Assembly (NCBI RefSeq): GCF_031454155.1
Contig: NZ_JAVDQG010000003.1
Location: 1 to 64,000 of the forward strand
Direction: 5' to 3'
Length of the DNA stretch: 64,000 nt
Origin: Desmospora profundinema
GTDB lineage: Bacteria > Bacillota > Bacilli > Thermoactinomycetales > DSM-45169
Numbering within the stretch: the first letter of the stretch is position 1; every line of letters starts with the position of its first letter. The notes below the pieces were generated by a model. It saw only the letters and a list, made by a program, of their open reading frames with translations. It was not told where the DNA came from and searched no databases. A program made the translations under genes and the position numbers. Below are positions 10,223-18,618 of the stretch, in pieces.

Positions 10223-12355
10223 CTATGCGGTGGAAGGGGATTCAAATCGTTGTCGCTTGCGCCAGGCGATCACTCCCATCACTGCCGCCCGCAGCGTGTA
10301 TGCACCTGCGGCATACAGGAGCAGGACACCGGCGCTCCTCCATAATAGTTCCGGATTCCCGATGGAAATGGCAGAACGCAAACCTTCGATGGCGTGTGTC
10401 ATCGGCAGCCAAGGATGAATTTCACGCAAGATTTGCGGCAACAGTTCCACGGGATAGGTCCCTCCACTGGCCGCCAGCTGGAGCATGAGAATGACGATGG
10501 CCAAAAAGCGGCCCACGTCCCCCAACAAACCGACCAGCATATGATTGATGGCGATAAAGGCAACCGAGGTGAGAACCGCAAGCGCGAGCAACGCTCCCGC
10601 AGACCAGGGGCGAATTCCCACCAACCACATCAGTGCCGTCACCAGCAGCAATGCTTGCAACGACCCCATCGCAAGTGCGGACGGAATCGACAACGGACGC
10701 TGATCGTCCAACAAAGGTCGTTTCAGATCGATCACCGTAAACAGGATCATCGCTCCCACCCACAAAGAGAGCGCGATAAAATAAGGGGCAAACCCGGTCG
10801 CATAGTTGGGAACCGGATGAATCGATTCCTTATTTACCTTCAGGGGATCTGCCATCTGGTCGGCTTTGGCATCCGAATCGCGAAGTTGATCCCAAGCCTT
10901 TTGGACCCCCTCTCCCAGTCGATCCGCCAACGTTCCCTGTCCATCTCCAATCCGGAACAAACCGCTTTGCAACTCCTTTATCCCTGTTTGCAGTCGTCCC
11001 ATCCCTTCGGATAATCCTGTCGGAGCTTGTGCTGCACGGGAAAGGCCATTCTCCAACGCATGCGCCCCATCCAACAAGTTCTTTTGACCGTCAACCAATC
11101 GTTCCATCTGTTTTTGCAGCGTGGCAGACCCTTGCGTCAAACGATTCAGCGCTTCACCTTGACGCTCAAAACCTGCCGCCACACCGGCAATTCCATCCAC
11201 CACACGGCCTTGCCCCTCCGCCAAGGCATCTATATTCTTTTGGGCTTGTTTCCACTGTTGATTCAGCTGGGAAGCTTCCTCCACGATGGCCTTCCCATCC
11301 AAAGCAGCAGAACCGGCCAACGCTTCTTCCAGCTGGCGCATCTCCGGGCTGTCGGCCAGCTCCGGGTGCCGCTCTAATAGTTGTTGTCTCGCTTCATCCG
11401 CTTTCTTATGGTGCTGTTGAATTTCTTGAGCCAGAGTAGAGATCCGTTCTGCCCGCCGGGTCAAATTCGGATCACTCAGCAACTGCCGAATCGCTTCAAT
11501 CCCGCCTTGCACTCGTTCTGCTCCCTCTTGTAGCTGTGGGATCTTCCCCTTTGCCAGAAGAGTCTCCTCCTTCATCAATTGAAGGCTCTCATCCATTTTT
11601 TGTACACCGGCGGCTAATTGGGATGATCCTTGACTGGAACGTTCCAAGCCAAGGACTAAGCGCTGGGACCCCATCCAAAGTTGATGAAGGGACTGATTCA
11701 AGGTGCGGACTCCGTCCGCCAACTGTCCCGCTCCCCGGTCCACCTCTCCAGTGGCGTCCGCCGCTTGTTTAGTGGCATCAGCCAGTGATCGGGCTCCGTC
11801 AGCAGCTTCATCCAGATCAGCGGCGGAATCCGCCAACTTATCGAACAACCCCTCCACATAGGCATGAGTGAAGTGGATGGCCACTCTTCTTTCCAGATCC
11901 TGAACAATCCGATCGCCCATCTGAGCGGAAAGATAGTTGTGTCCCGGATTTACCTTATACTTCAATCCCGCCTGTTTCGGGTCGGGATCCTGGATGCTGG
12001 CCACCCGCTTCGAAAAATTTTCCGGAATCACTACTGCCAGATAGTATCGGTTTTTCTCCAACCCATGTTCCATCTCTTTCCGGCTCACCAGATGCCATTG
12101 AAGATGGTCATCCTCCATCAACTGTTCCACCAAATCCTCTCCAACATATACCTCCTCCCCTTCCCACTTCGTTCCACGATCTTCGTTTACAACAGCCACC
12201 GGCAAATCTTGCATAAATGAATACGGATCAAAAAATGCCCATAAATACAAACAACTGTATACCAACGGGATCATTAAAACTCCCAACAACACCGGAATCA
12301 TCCTGCGAAACCGCCACATGTCATCCAGTGCTAATCGCCGTTCACGCCACCACAT
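10223..12355 (-). CDS. YhgE/Pip family membrane protein
   Basis: This 710-aa protein has one N-terminal membrane segment (about residues 18-38), a long extracellular, partly coiled-coil region rich in repeated A/L/G/Q heptads (about 180-520), and five or so C-terminal membrane segments. That is the YhgE/Pip layout shared with phage-infection proteins and ESX-linked membrane proteins, related to ABC-2 permeases. ATG at 12355 follows GGAGGAGGA. It lies directly downstream of a TetR gene whose likely operator overlaps the promoter region, so TetR control is probable. Substrate is unknown. Confidence 0.85.
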   Translation of the reverse strand: MWWRERRLALDDMWRFRRMIPVLLGVLMIPLVYSCLYLWAFFDPYSFMQDLPVAVVNEDRGTKWEGEEVYVGEDLVEQLMEDDHLQWHLVSRKEMEHGLEKNRYYLAVVIPENFSKRVASIQDPDPKQAGLKYKVNPGHNYLSAQMGDRIVQDLERRVAIHFTHAYVEGLFDKLADSAADLDEAADGARSLADATKQAADATGEVDRGAGQLADGVRTLNQSLHQLWMGSQRLVLGLERSSQGSSQLAAGVQKMDESLQLMKEETLLAKGKIPQLQEGAERVQGGIEAIRQLLSDPNLTRRAERISTLAQEIQQHHKKADEARQQLLERHPELADSPEMRQLEEALAGSAALDGKAIVEEASQLNQQWKQAQKNIDALAEGQGRVVDGIAGVAAGFERQGEALNRLTQGSATLQKQMERLVDGQKNLLDGAHALENGLSRAAQAPTGLSEGMGRLQTGIKELQSGLFRIGDGQGTLADRLGEGVQKAWDQLRDSDAKADQMADPLKVNKESIHPVPNYATGFAPYFIALSLWVGAMILFTVIDLKRPLLDDQRPLSIPSALAMGSLQALLLVTALMWLVGIRPWSAGALLALAVLTSVAFIAINHMLVGLLGDVGRFLAIVILMLQLAASGGTYPVELLPQILREIHPWLPMTHAIEGLRSAISIGNPELLWRSAGVLLLYAAGAYTLRAAVMGVIAWRKRQRFESPSTA

Positions 12356-12378
12356 GAATCGTCCTCCTCCGAAATTAA

Positions 12379-12429
12379 ACTGACCAGTCAGTACAATAAA
12401 ATTATACACCGATCTTTTCCTCATGAAAA
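12379..12429 (-). promoter_or_regulatory. yhgE promoter and TetR-type operator
   Basis: TTTTCA (12424-12429) and TATAAT (12401-12406) are 17 bp apart on the minus strand. Just downstream lies the palindrome ACTGACCAGTCAGT (12379-12392), with half-sites ACTGAC and GTCAGT, typical of TetR operators beside yhgE-like genes. Confidence 0.7.
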
Positions 12430-12472
12430 GGTAAAATCGTTTCTGTACGATCATTATGAAAAAGTGATCCCG

Positions 12473-13078
12473 TTATTCCGCTTCTTTGTAAATGAGTCCA
12501 TGATGAATGAGGGTCTCTAGATTGCGTACCAAATCGGGAATTCGCTCTTCTTTTACATCTTGACGCTCCTGTTCTTCGAAACGGAACAATTCCTGCAGGA
12601 CCGCTACACTGATGGCGCCAAAGATGGCCACAGCCGTTTCCTGTACCTTCAGGGTCCGAAAACTCCCCTCTTTTTCTCCCCGGCGGATCACCTCTTCTAT
12701 GATGGATACAAGGTCACGAATCCGGGCCCGGAAAACCCGCTGCCGTTCGATGGAGCCCCACACCTCGCTGATCAGGAGTTTGGCAAATGTGCCGTTATCA
12801 TAAAGATAACGAACCTGCGCATCCAAAATCTCCCCCAGTTGTTCTTGCGGATCCTCCACCTGCGCCAACCGGCGTCGCAAATAAGCGGTCAACCGTTCCA
12901 TCCCGTTATTCATCAAGGCGACAAACAACTCTTCTTTGCTTTTAAAATGATAATAGATCGTTCCTTTAGCCACTCCCGCCCGACGTGCAATCTCATCCAT
13001 CCGCGCTCGCTCAAAACCGCTTTCAGCAAAAACACAAACAGCCGCTCCAAAAATATGTTCAATCGTATCGCTTCCCAT
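12473..13078 (-). CDS. TetR family transcriptional regulator
   Basis: The 201-aa protein has a TetR helix-turn-helix (MDEIARRAGVAKGTIYYHF, about residues 26-44), then an all-helical ligand domain. The ATG at 13078 is used (GGGGGAG 4 nt upstream); earlier in-frame codons lack a ribosome site. It is co-oriented with the YhgE-like gene and a palindrome lies between them, so it probably represses that gene in response to an unknown ligand. Confidence 0.9.
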   Translation of the reverse strand: MGSDTIEHIFGAAVCVFAESGFERARMDEIARRAGVAKGTIYYHFKSKEELFVALMNNGMERLTAYLRRRLAQVEDPQEQLGEILDAQVRYLYDNGTFAKLLISEVWGSIERQRVFRARIRDLVSIIEEVIRRGEKEGSFRTLKVQETAVAIFGAISVAVLQELFRFEEQERQDVKEERIPDLVRNLETLIHHGLIYKEAE

Positions 13079-13142
13079 AGCACTCCCCCGTTTTCCATGA
13101 CAAACGCCTCCCCCTGTCAACCGTCGGGGAGGCGCCGCCTTT

Positions 13143-13218
13143 TGGTGCGCCCGAGAGGAATCGAACCTCCGACACGCGGTTTAGGAAACCGCTGCTCTAT
13201 CCACTGAGCTACGGGCAC
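13143..13218 (-). tRNA. tRNA-Arg (CCT anticodon)
   Basis: The minus strand gives a 76-nt tRNA with acceptor GTGCCCG/CGGGCGC, anticodon loop TTCCTAA (anticodon CCT), T-loop GGTTCGATTCC and encoded CCA. Confidence 0.95.
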
Positions 13219-13233
13219 ACAAAATCAATCCTC

Positions 13234-13263
13234 ATTCTACCACAGATGACCAATCCCGATCAA
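13234..13263 (-). promoter_or_regulatory. tRNA-Arg promoter
   Basis: TTGATC (13258-13263) and TAGAAT (13234-13239) are 18 bp apart on the minus strand, 16 bp before the tRNA. Confidence 0.6.
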
Positions 13264-13323
13264 CAGCGAGGCCGCCGGATCGGCAGCCCCGCTGTTGACA
13301 ACTTCCGCTCGTCGTGAAACGAT

Positions 13324-13479
13324 TCATGGCCCGTTCTTTCCGCTACTGCCGGATTTGTTTTTGTGACGACCACCCTGTTTTTTTATCCGATCTTTCCACC
13401 GATGGAGAGTTTCCGGAAATTCCAACAACACTCGAAACAAGGAAACGATCGCCACCAATAATTGAACCCATTTCTCCAA
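13324..13479 (-). CDS. Hypothetical small membrane protein (51 aa)
   Basis: From a TTG with GGGGG 7 nt upstream, the frame encodes one hydrophobic helix (WVQLLVAIVSLFRVLLEF) and a very basic, Gly/Ser/Lys-rich C-terminus. It sits between tRNA-Arg and the asnB terminator. No family recognised. Single-span topology with a positive tail is plausible for a real peptide, but the support is composition only. Confidence 0.35.
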   Translation of the reverse strand: MEKWVQLLVAIVSLFRVLLEFPETLHRWKDRIKKQGGRHKNKSGSSGKNGP

Positions 13480-13584
13480 TCTCCTGCCCCCTTTTCGTGA
13501 AGGTGAGTGTTGGGTATCCGTTTCATGCTTGCCTCCATTATAGAACACTTGTTCCTGTTTTTGCAGGGTTTCGACAAAGTTTTT

Positions 13585-13620
13585 CAAAAAAGAAAAAAAA
13601 CCGCCCGATGAGGCGGTTTC
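13585..13620 (-). terminator. asnB terminator
   Basis: On the minus strand AAACCGCC-TCATCG-GGCGGTTT is followed by a run of Ts. It lies 32 bp past the asnB stop. Confidence 0.9.
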
Positions 13621-13651
13621 GATTTTGTCTCCTGATGAGTTTGTCAACAGC

Positions 13652-15496
13652 CTAAACGATCCGCACCCGGTAATCCCGCATCCATTGGTCCAATTGAATC
13701 CAGTGAGCAAACAGTTGGGGAACATTCATCAGTTGGCCGAACCAGGGTAGATGTTCCCGGGTTAGATCCCTGGATGCAAAGGAGCGAACCGCATCCAGGT
13801 CCAACAGCTGTCGGACAGGTGAACGGGAATCGTTCAGGATCCGAAGCGCTTCTTCCTTGACCGCTTCCAAATAAGCGGGATTGTGAGTCTTGGGGTAAGG
13901 GCTTTTCTGACGATATAATACATCGTCAGGCAATATCCCCTTCATCGCTTCCCGGAAGAGTCCCTTTTCACGTCCATTCATCCGTTTCATCGACCAGGGG
14001 ATGTTCCAGACGTACTCCACCAGGTGGTGATCACAAAACGGCACCCGCACCTCCAATCCCACCGCCATGCTCATTCGATCCTTTCGGTCCAGCAAGGTCG
14101 GCATCCATCGGGTAAGGTTCAGGTAAAAGATTTCACGGATCCGGGCCTCCAACCCCTTCTCCCCTTCCAAGCAGGGAACTTCCGCCAATGCTTCCCGGTA
14201 TCGATCCTGGACATACTCTTCCGGACGGATGGCCCGGTTTACCTCTGGCGATAAAAAGGCGATACGCTCCCTGATTTTCCGCGACCACGGGAACGTATCC
14301 GCCCTGATCATTTCCTCGCGGTGAAACCATGGATAACCGCCAAATACTTCATCCGCACACTCCCCGGACAACACCACAGTTGCATGCTTTTTAATCTGCC
14401 GGCAGAAAAGAAGCAAAGACGCATCCACATCCGCCATCCCCGGAAGATCACGGGATTTCAATGCCGGGTAAAGCGCTCCTGCCAGCTCGGCGTTATCGAT
14501 CAGGACACGGTGATGGTTGGAACCGATATACTGTGACATCCGTTCCACCCAAGGAGCATCCGCATTGGGTTGAAATTCGTTGGGTTGAAAAAAACGGTCA
14601 TTTCCTTCGTAATCCACCGAGAAAGTAGGAAGTGGCCCCTTTCCCACTGCATCGAAATGGCTGGCAGCACAAGCGGAAATCGCACTGGAGTCTAAACCGC
14701 CTGACAGCATCGTTCCAATGGACACATCGGACACCAATTGTCGTTGGACCGCATCGATGAACAATTCCCGCACACGCTCGATGGTGGTGGATCGATCATC
14801 CGTGTGGGAACGGCTTTCCAATTTCCAATAAGCCTCTACCCGTTTCGTATCCCGGGTCATTTTCATCCAATGTCCGGGCCTTAGCTCCTCCACGCCTTTA
14901 AACACACCGTGTCCCGGAGTGCGGGACGGCCCCATCGCTAACACTTCAGCCAATCCCTCGGTATCTACTTCAGGCTGAATATCGGCAAGAGCCAACAGCG
15001 ATTTTAGTTCCGAACCAAAGGAAACAGCTCCCTCCCGGACAGCATAAAATAAGGGTTTGACACCAATCCGGTCCCTAGCTAAAAACAAACTTTCCTCCCG
15101 TTCATCCCAGATCGCAAATGCGAAAATCCCGTTTAAGCGGCGAGGGGCTTCCGTTCCCCACTCGGCATAAGCGGCCAGGATCAATTCCGTGTCAGACCGG
15201 GATTGGAACGTATGTCCCCGATTGATCAACTCACGGGAGAGTTCTTCCATGTTGTACAGTTCACCATTGTAGGTGATCACCAGGTTCCGATCTCCATAAC
15301 GCCGGACCATTGGTTGCACCCCGCCCTCAGGATCAATCACGATCAATCGGCGGTGGGCCAATCCGGTGCAACGGGAAATCCATATTCCCTCCGCATCGGG
15401 ACCACGGGGAACCAGGGTCTCATTCATCTTTTCCAACCAATCACGCCGTGCGCTTAAGTCGTGATCCCAATTCAGCAAACCTGAGATACCGCACAT
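13652..15496 (-). CDS. asnB: Asparagine synthase (glutamine-hydrolysing)
   Basis: The 614-aa enzyme makes asparagine from aspartate, glutamine and ATP. The N-terminal Ntn glutaminase domain begins with catalytic Cys2 (MCGISG), and RGPDAEG and NGELYN are visible. The C-terminal synthetase domain has the PP-loop SGGLDSS (about residue 267). Length matches AsnB of Bacillus (about 630). ATG with GGAGGG upstream. A 20-bp near-palindrome (GATCCATCC/GGATGGATC) lies about 45 bp upstream in the leader; no T-box was found. Confidence 0.95.
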   Translation of the reverse strand: MCGISGLLNWDHDLSARRDWLEKMNETLVPRGPDAEGIWISRCTGLAHRRLIVIDPEGGVQPMVRRYGDRNLVITYNGELYNMEELSRELINRGHTFQSRSDTELILAAYAEWGTEAPRRLNGIFAFAIWDEREESLFLARDRIGVKPLFYAVREGAVSFGSELKSLLALADIQPEVDTEGLAEVLAMGPSRTPGHGVFKGVEELRPGHWMKMTRDTKRVEAYWKLESRSHTDDRSTTIERVRELFIDAVQRQLVSDVSIGTMLSGGLDSSAISACAASHFDAVGKGPLPTFSVDYEGNDRFFQPNEFQPNADAPWVERMSQYIGSNHHRVLIDNAELAGALYPALKSRDLPGMADVDASLLLFCRQIKKHATVVLSGECADEVFGGYPWFHREEMIRADTFPWSRKIRERIAFLSPEVNRAIRPEEYVQDRYREALAEVPCLEGEKGLEARIREIFYLNLTRWMPTLLDRKDRMSMAVGLEVRVPFCDHHLVEYVWNIPWSMKRMNGREKGLFREAMKGILPDDVLYRQKSPYPKTHNPAYLEAVKEEALRILNDSRSPVRQLLDLDAVRSFASRDLTREHLPWFGQLMNVPQLFAHWIQLDQWMRDYRVRIV

Positions 15497-15631
15497 GGTT
15501 CATCCCTCCAAGACGGGCCATGGTTCCCGTTTCACGTTCCGATCCATCCACGGATGGATCAACGCCCATTTCATCCTATGTGGAAAGGAAAAGGATGTGA
15601 GAAAAGGGACGGTCACAATCAAGAACCCTCA

Positions 15632-15666
15632 CAAAAAAAGGGCAGTCTCCTTGCGGAGATTGCCCG
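15632..15666 (-). terminator. Terminator between symporter operon and asnB
   Basis: An 11-bp stem with one mismatch (GGGCAATCTCC/GGAGACTGCCC, minus strand) is followed by seven Ts. It probably ends the symporter operon but is now separated from it by a repeat element at 15725-15871. The rest of 15497-15724 shows no gene. Confidence 0.8.
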
Positions 15667-15724
15667 GTTTGATGACAAAGTAAGACCCGAAAAGCAAAGG
15701 GACCATTCGATGCTTTTGTACTGT

Positions 15725-15871
15725 CTAGGGCGTGTCTGAACAATCCGTAGCGCGAGATCCCGGGTCGGTACGGCTGTCTTCGTTTCGTTGCAAAAAGCGC
15801 AAAGGCTCTCCGCCAGCCACACCGACCCTCTCTTGTTCTTGCGAAAAATTGAATTACCAGACACGCCCTAG
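15725..15871. mobile_element. TIR element, 147-bp form
   Basis: The element starts CTAGGGCGTGTCTGAACAAT and ends ATTACCAGACACGCCCTAG. The flanking CTAG is duplicated on both sides, suggesting a 4-bp target duplication. It lacks the about 50-bp centre of the longer copies. Confidence 0.85.
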
Positions 15872-15926
15872 TGCAAAGTGTAACCGGTGTTCGATTTTTC
15901 GTCATGCACACACTTAACAGATAAGC

Positions 15927-17588
15927 TTATCGACCGGGCTCTTTCATCCACACTTCTCCATCTTTATAGGACATCTGTTCCGGATAACGCAGATCCACCA
16001 CTTCATCCTGCACTTTTTGCGAAGGGGGAGCCGTTAGGATGGAAACCAGATACGTAACCAGCAGACTGATCGGCAACCCGAAGACCCCTGCACCCGTATC
16101 CTGGATCCCGAACAGGGAAAAATCAAAGTTGGTGGAAAGGAGAATATAGCCCAAGGTGACTCCCAAACCGGTCAACATCCCGGCAATCGCTCCTTTGGCG
16201 TTGGCCCGCTTCCACCATACCCCCAAGAATAAGACCGGGAAGAACGTTCCCGCAGCCAGGGAAAAGGCCCAAGCGACGATCTGGGTGATGACTCCCGGCG
16301 GGTTCAGGGCGACCACTCCGGCCACAACCGTTGCCAATGCAATCGTGATCCGGGCCACAAGGAGCTTCTTTTTATCGCTGGCTTGGGGATTGATCAGGCG
16401 CGAATAGATATCGTGAGCAAAAGAGGAAGAGATGGCGATCAACAATCCCCCGGCGGTGGACAGAGCCGCCGCCATCGCTCCCGCCGCCACTAACCCGATA
16501 ACAAAGACACCCAGGTTGGCGATTTCCGGCGTGGCCATCACAACGATATCATTGCTGATCACGATCTCCTGCCACTGGAGAATGCCGTCTCCGTTTTGGT
16601 CCGCCAGCTGCAATTGGCCCGTGTTGATCCACGCCTGAGTCCATGCCGGCAACGAATCCAGCGGCTGGCCCGCCACCTGTGTCATCAGGATAAAGCGGGA
16701 AAATGCCGCATATGCCGGCGCGGACAAGTAGAGTAAACCGATAAAAACCAACGCCCATGCCCCGCTCCAGCGGGCAGCCTTCATGGTGGACACCGTATAA
16801 AAACGGACAATCACATGAGGCAGTGCGGCGGTCCCCGCCATCAGGCAAAACATCAAAGCCAGAAACTGCCCTTTGGTCCCGGTTTGAAAGGGAGCAAAAT
16901 ATTGGGTCAGCCCCAGTTCGGCGTCCAGCTCGCCCAGCTTGGAAACGATCTCCCCATACGTCATCCAGGGCAACGGATTGTTGGTAATCTGGAGTGACAT
17001 AAAGATGATCGGAATCAAATAAGCGGTGATCAAGACCAGATATTGCGCCACCTGGGTCCAAGTAATCCCCCGCATGCCCCCGAAAGTGGCGTAAACCGCA
17101 ATCACGACCACACCGATCATTGTGCCGATCACCGTTTCAATCTCAAACAGCCTGCCGATCACCACACCGGAGCCCGACAATTGACCGATGATATAGACAA
17201 AACTAACTACCATCGTTCCAACAGCAGCGATTACCCGAGCCGTGTGACTTTCAAAACGATCCCCGATAAACTCCGGAACCGTATAACGTCCGTATTTACG
17301 CAGCTGTGGCGCCAGTAGGAACGTGAGCAACAGATATCCCCCGGTCCAACCCATGATATAGGCCAGACCGTCATATCCCAGGATCATCACCGTGCCTGCC
17401 ATTCCGATAAAGGAAGCGGCGCTCATCCAATCCCCGGCAATTGCCATCCCGTTCCAAACGGGTGGCACCCCCCTGGATGCCACGTAGAAATCGGATGTCC
17501 GCCGTGCGCGATTAAAGACGGCAATCCCGATATATAAAGCAAAAGAGGCTAATATAATCGCCAAGGAGACAAAGAATTGTGTGTCCAT
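15927..17588 (-). CDS. Sodium:solute symporter, VC_2705-type large subunit (acetate-like)
   Basis: This 553-aa SSS-family symporter has about 13 transmembrane segments and the typical SRGVPPVWNGMAIAGDWMSA start. An extracytoplasmic loop near residue 345 holds an EF-hand-like DQNGDGILQWQE, seen in this subfamily. The partner DUF4212 small subunit is encoded just upstream. ATG at 17588 with AGGAGGAG upstream. Likely imports a monocarboxylate such as acetate; the substrate is not provable from sequence. A short repeat element sits between the two subunit genes. Confidence 0.85.
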   Translation of the reverse strand: MDTQFFVSLAIILASFALYIGIAVFNRARRTSDFYVASRGVPPVWNGMAIAGDWMSAASFIGMAGTVMILGYDGLAYIMGWTGGYLLLTFLLAPQLRKYGRYTVPEFIGDRFESHTARVIAAVGTMVVSFVYIIGQLSGSGVVIGRLFEIETVIGTMIGVVVIAVYATFGGMRGITWTQVAQYLVLITAYLIPIIFMSLQITNNPLPWMTYGEIVSKLGELDAELGLTQYFAPFQTGTKGQFLALMFCLMAGTAALPHVIVRFYTVSTMKAARWSGAWALVFIGLLYLSAPAYAAFSRFILMTQVAGQPLDSLPAWTQAWINTGQLQLADQNGDGILQWQEIVISNDIVVMATPEIANLGVFVIGLVAAGAMAAALSTAGGLLIAISSSFAHDIYSRLINPQASDKKKLLVARITIALATVVAGVVALNPPGVITQIVAWAFSLAAGTFFPVLFLGVWWKRANAKGAIAGMLTGLGVTLGYILLSTNFDFSLFGIQDTGAGVFGLPISLLVTYLVSILTAPPSQKVQDEVVDLRYPEQMSYKDGEVWMKEPGR

Positions 17589-17614
17589 TCCCACTCCTCC
17601 TGTCGATCGGGAAT

Positions 17615-17691
17615 TATGGCCTGTCTGGTCATTCAATTTTTCGTTAGAACAAGAGAGGGTCCCGCCTACGGATTATTCAGACACGCCCTAG
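17615..17691. mobile_element. TIR element, 77-bp internally deleted form
   Basis: Both ends are present (GGCCTGTCTGGTCATTCAATT and GGATTATTCAGACACGCCCTAG) with little between them. It separates the two symporter subunit genes and its right end contains the stop codon of the DUF4212 gene. Confidence 0.8.
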
Positions 17692-17990
17692 TGATCCAAC
17701 GGTTTGCCGGTATGTAGTCCTTCATTTGCTTTTTCATCGATACCGAATTCTTTGTCGATTCGATCCGTCACAACGGCGTTAACAAACAACAACACGATGA
17801 ATGTGAGGATGGAACCCTGAGCGCCCATAAAATAATGAAACGGCATTCCATTAAAAGTAAACCCGGACAGCGGTTCAGCCAAGGCCACCACCCCAAAGGA
17901 AACCAAAGCCCAAACGATTAAGTACCCGATCATCAACCGGACCCGCTTGCGAAAATAAGCTTCCGCCACTTGCTTGTCCACTTTCTTCAC
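17688..17990 (-). CDS. DUF4212 sodium/solute symporter small subunit
   Basis: The 100-aa protein has two transmembrane segments (about residues 19-42 and 56-78) and the family motif AYFRKRVRLMIGYLIVWALV. DUF4212 proteins are obligate neighbours of VC_2705-type symporters, as here. GTG start with AAGGAGGG upstream. Its stop codon TAG is the TAG of a repeat-element end, so the insertion abuts the last codon exactly. Confidence 0.88.
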   Translation of the reverse strand: MKKVDKQVAEAYFRKRVRLMIGYLIVWALVSFGVVALAEPLSGFTFNGMPFHYFMGAQGSILTFIVLLFVNAVVTDRIDKEFGIDEKANEGLHTGKPLDH

Positions 17991-18008
17991 GAAAAAACCC
18001 TCCTTGCG

Positions 18009-18260
18009 TCAACGCAGGCTGAAAATAAACTTCAACGTTTCAAAAAAACCCATTGGTACCATCGCAATTTGCACGAGGGTGTAAACAAACAGTGAAAAGA
18101 ACGGGATGGTCAGCAACAATGGCTTCTTCCATTTCCATGCCAAAAACAGAGAGGTAACCGTGAGAAACAGAAACAAATAAAACAATGGCTTCACCTTCAA
18201 CGAAAGGAATAATCGAAAGCTCTTTCCGTCTGTGCCGCACCCCTCTAACCGGAGGGTCAT
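18009..18260 (-). CDS. Hypothetical membrane protein
   Basis: The 83-aa protein has two hydrophobic segments (LFYLFLFLTVTSLFLAW and IPFFSLFVYTLVQIAMV). It is the first gene of the symporter operon, 18 bp before DUF4212. Start is uncertain; a GTG at VKPLFY would give about 61 aa. No family recognised. Upstream, 18261-18576 is a gene-free stretch in which I see no confident promoter. Confidence 0.5.
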   Translation of the reverse strand: MTLRLEGCGTDGKSFRLFLSLKVKPLFYLFLFLTVTSLFLAWKWKKPLLLTIPFFSLFVYTLVQIAMVPMGFFETLKFIFSLR

Positions 18261-18576
18261 CCTACTTCTAACGGAGTAACTTTTACGATAACAGAATCAA
18301 ACAATCTACGCAATAATCTGTATCATCCATTATTTCTGTTATTTCATGCGATATCGACTGTTCTCATCTGATATCAAAGAGATCTCCATCGATTTGGGAT
18401 TGGATCGACAGAAACAGGTTTGGATCTTTGAGGTGAATGATATGTTACCGTCCATTCACACTTAAAGCCGATCCCAATGCTTACAGGAGAATCCTCCGTT
18501 TTCGAAAAAGTGTATTCCCCCCTGCCAATGGAATTCCCGAATCTACCTGATTCATCCCCTCCCCTAAAAAGCGAAC

Positions 18577-18609
18577 AAAAAGCCGGGGGGTTCCCACCCG
18601 GCTTTTTTA
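18577..18609 (-). terminator. gapN terminator
   Basis: AAAAAGCCGGG-N9-CCCGGCTTTTT forms an 11-bp stem with T runs on both strands; it ends gapN. Confidence 0.88.
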
Positions 18610-18618
18610 GTGTCTCTC

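Noticed and set aside
13314-13655. 113-aa plus-strand ORF over the asnB terminator
   Set aside because: No ribosome site, low-complexity lysine run from the terminator, antisense to better candidates.
15497-15640. T-box or other riboswitch before asnB
   Set aside because: No TGGNACCGCG-like core; only a short palindrome and a terminator are visible.
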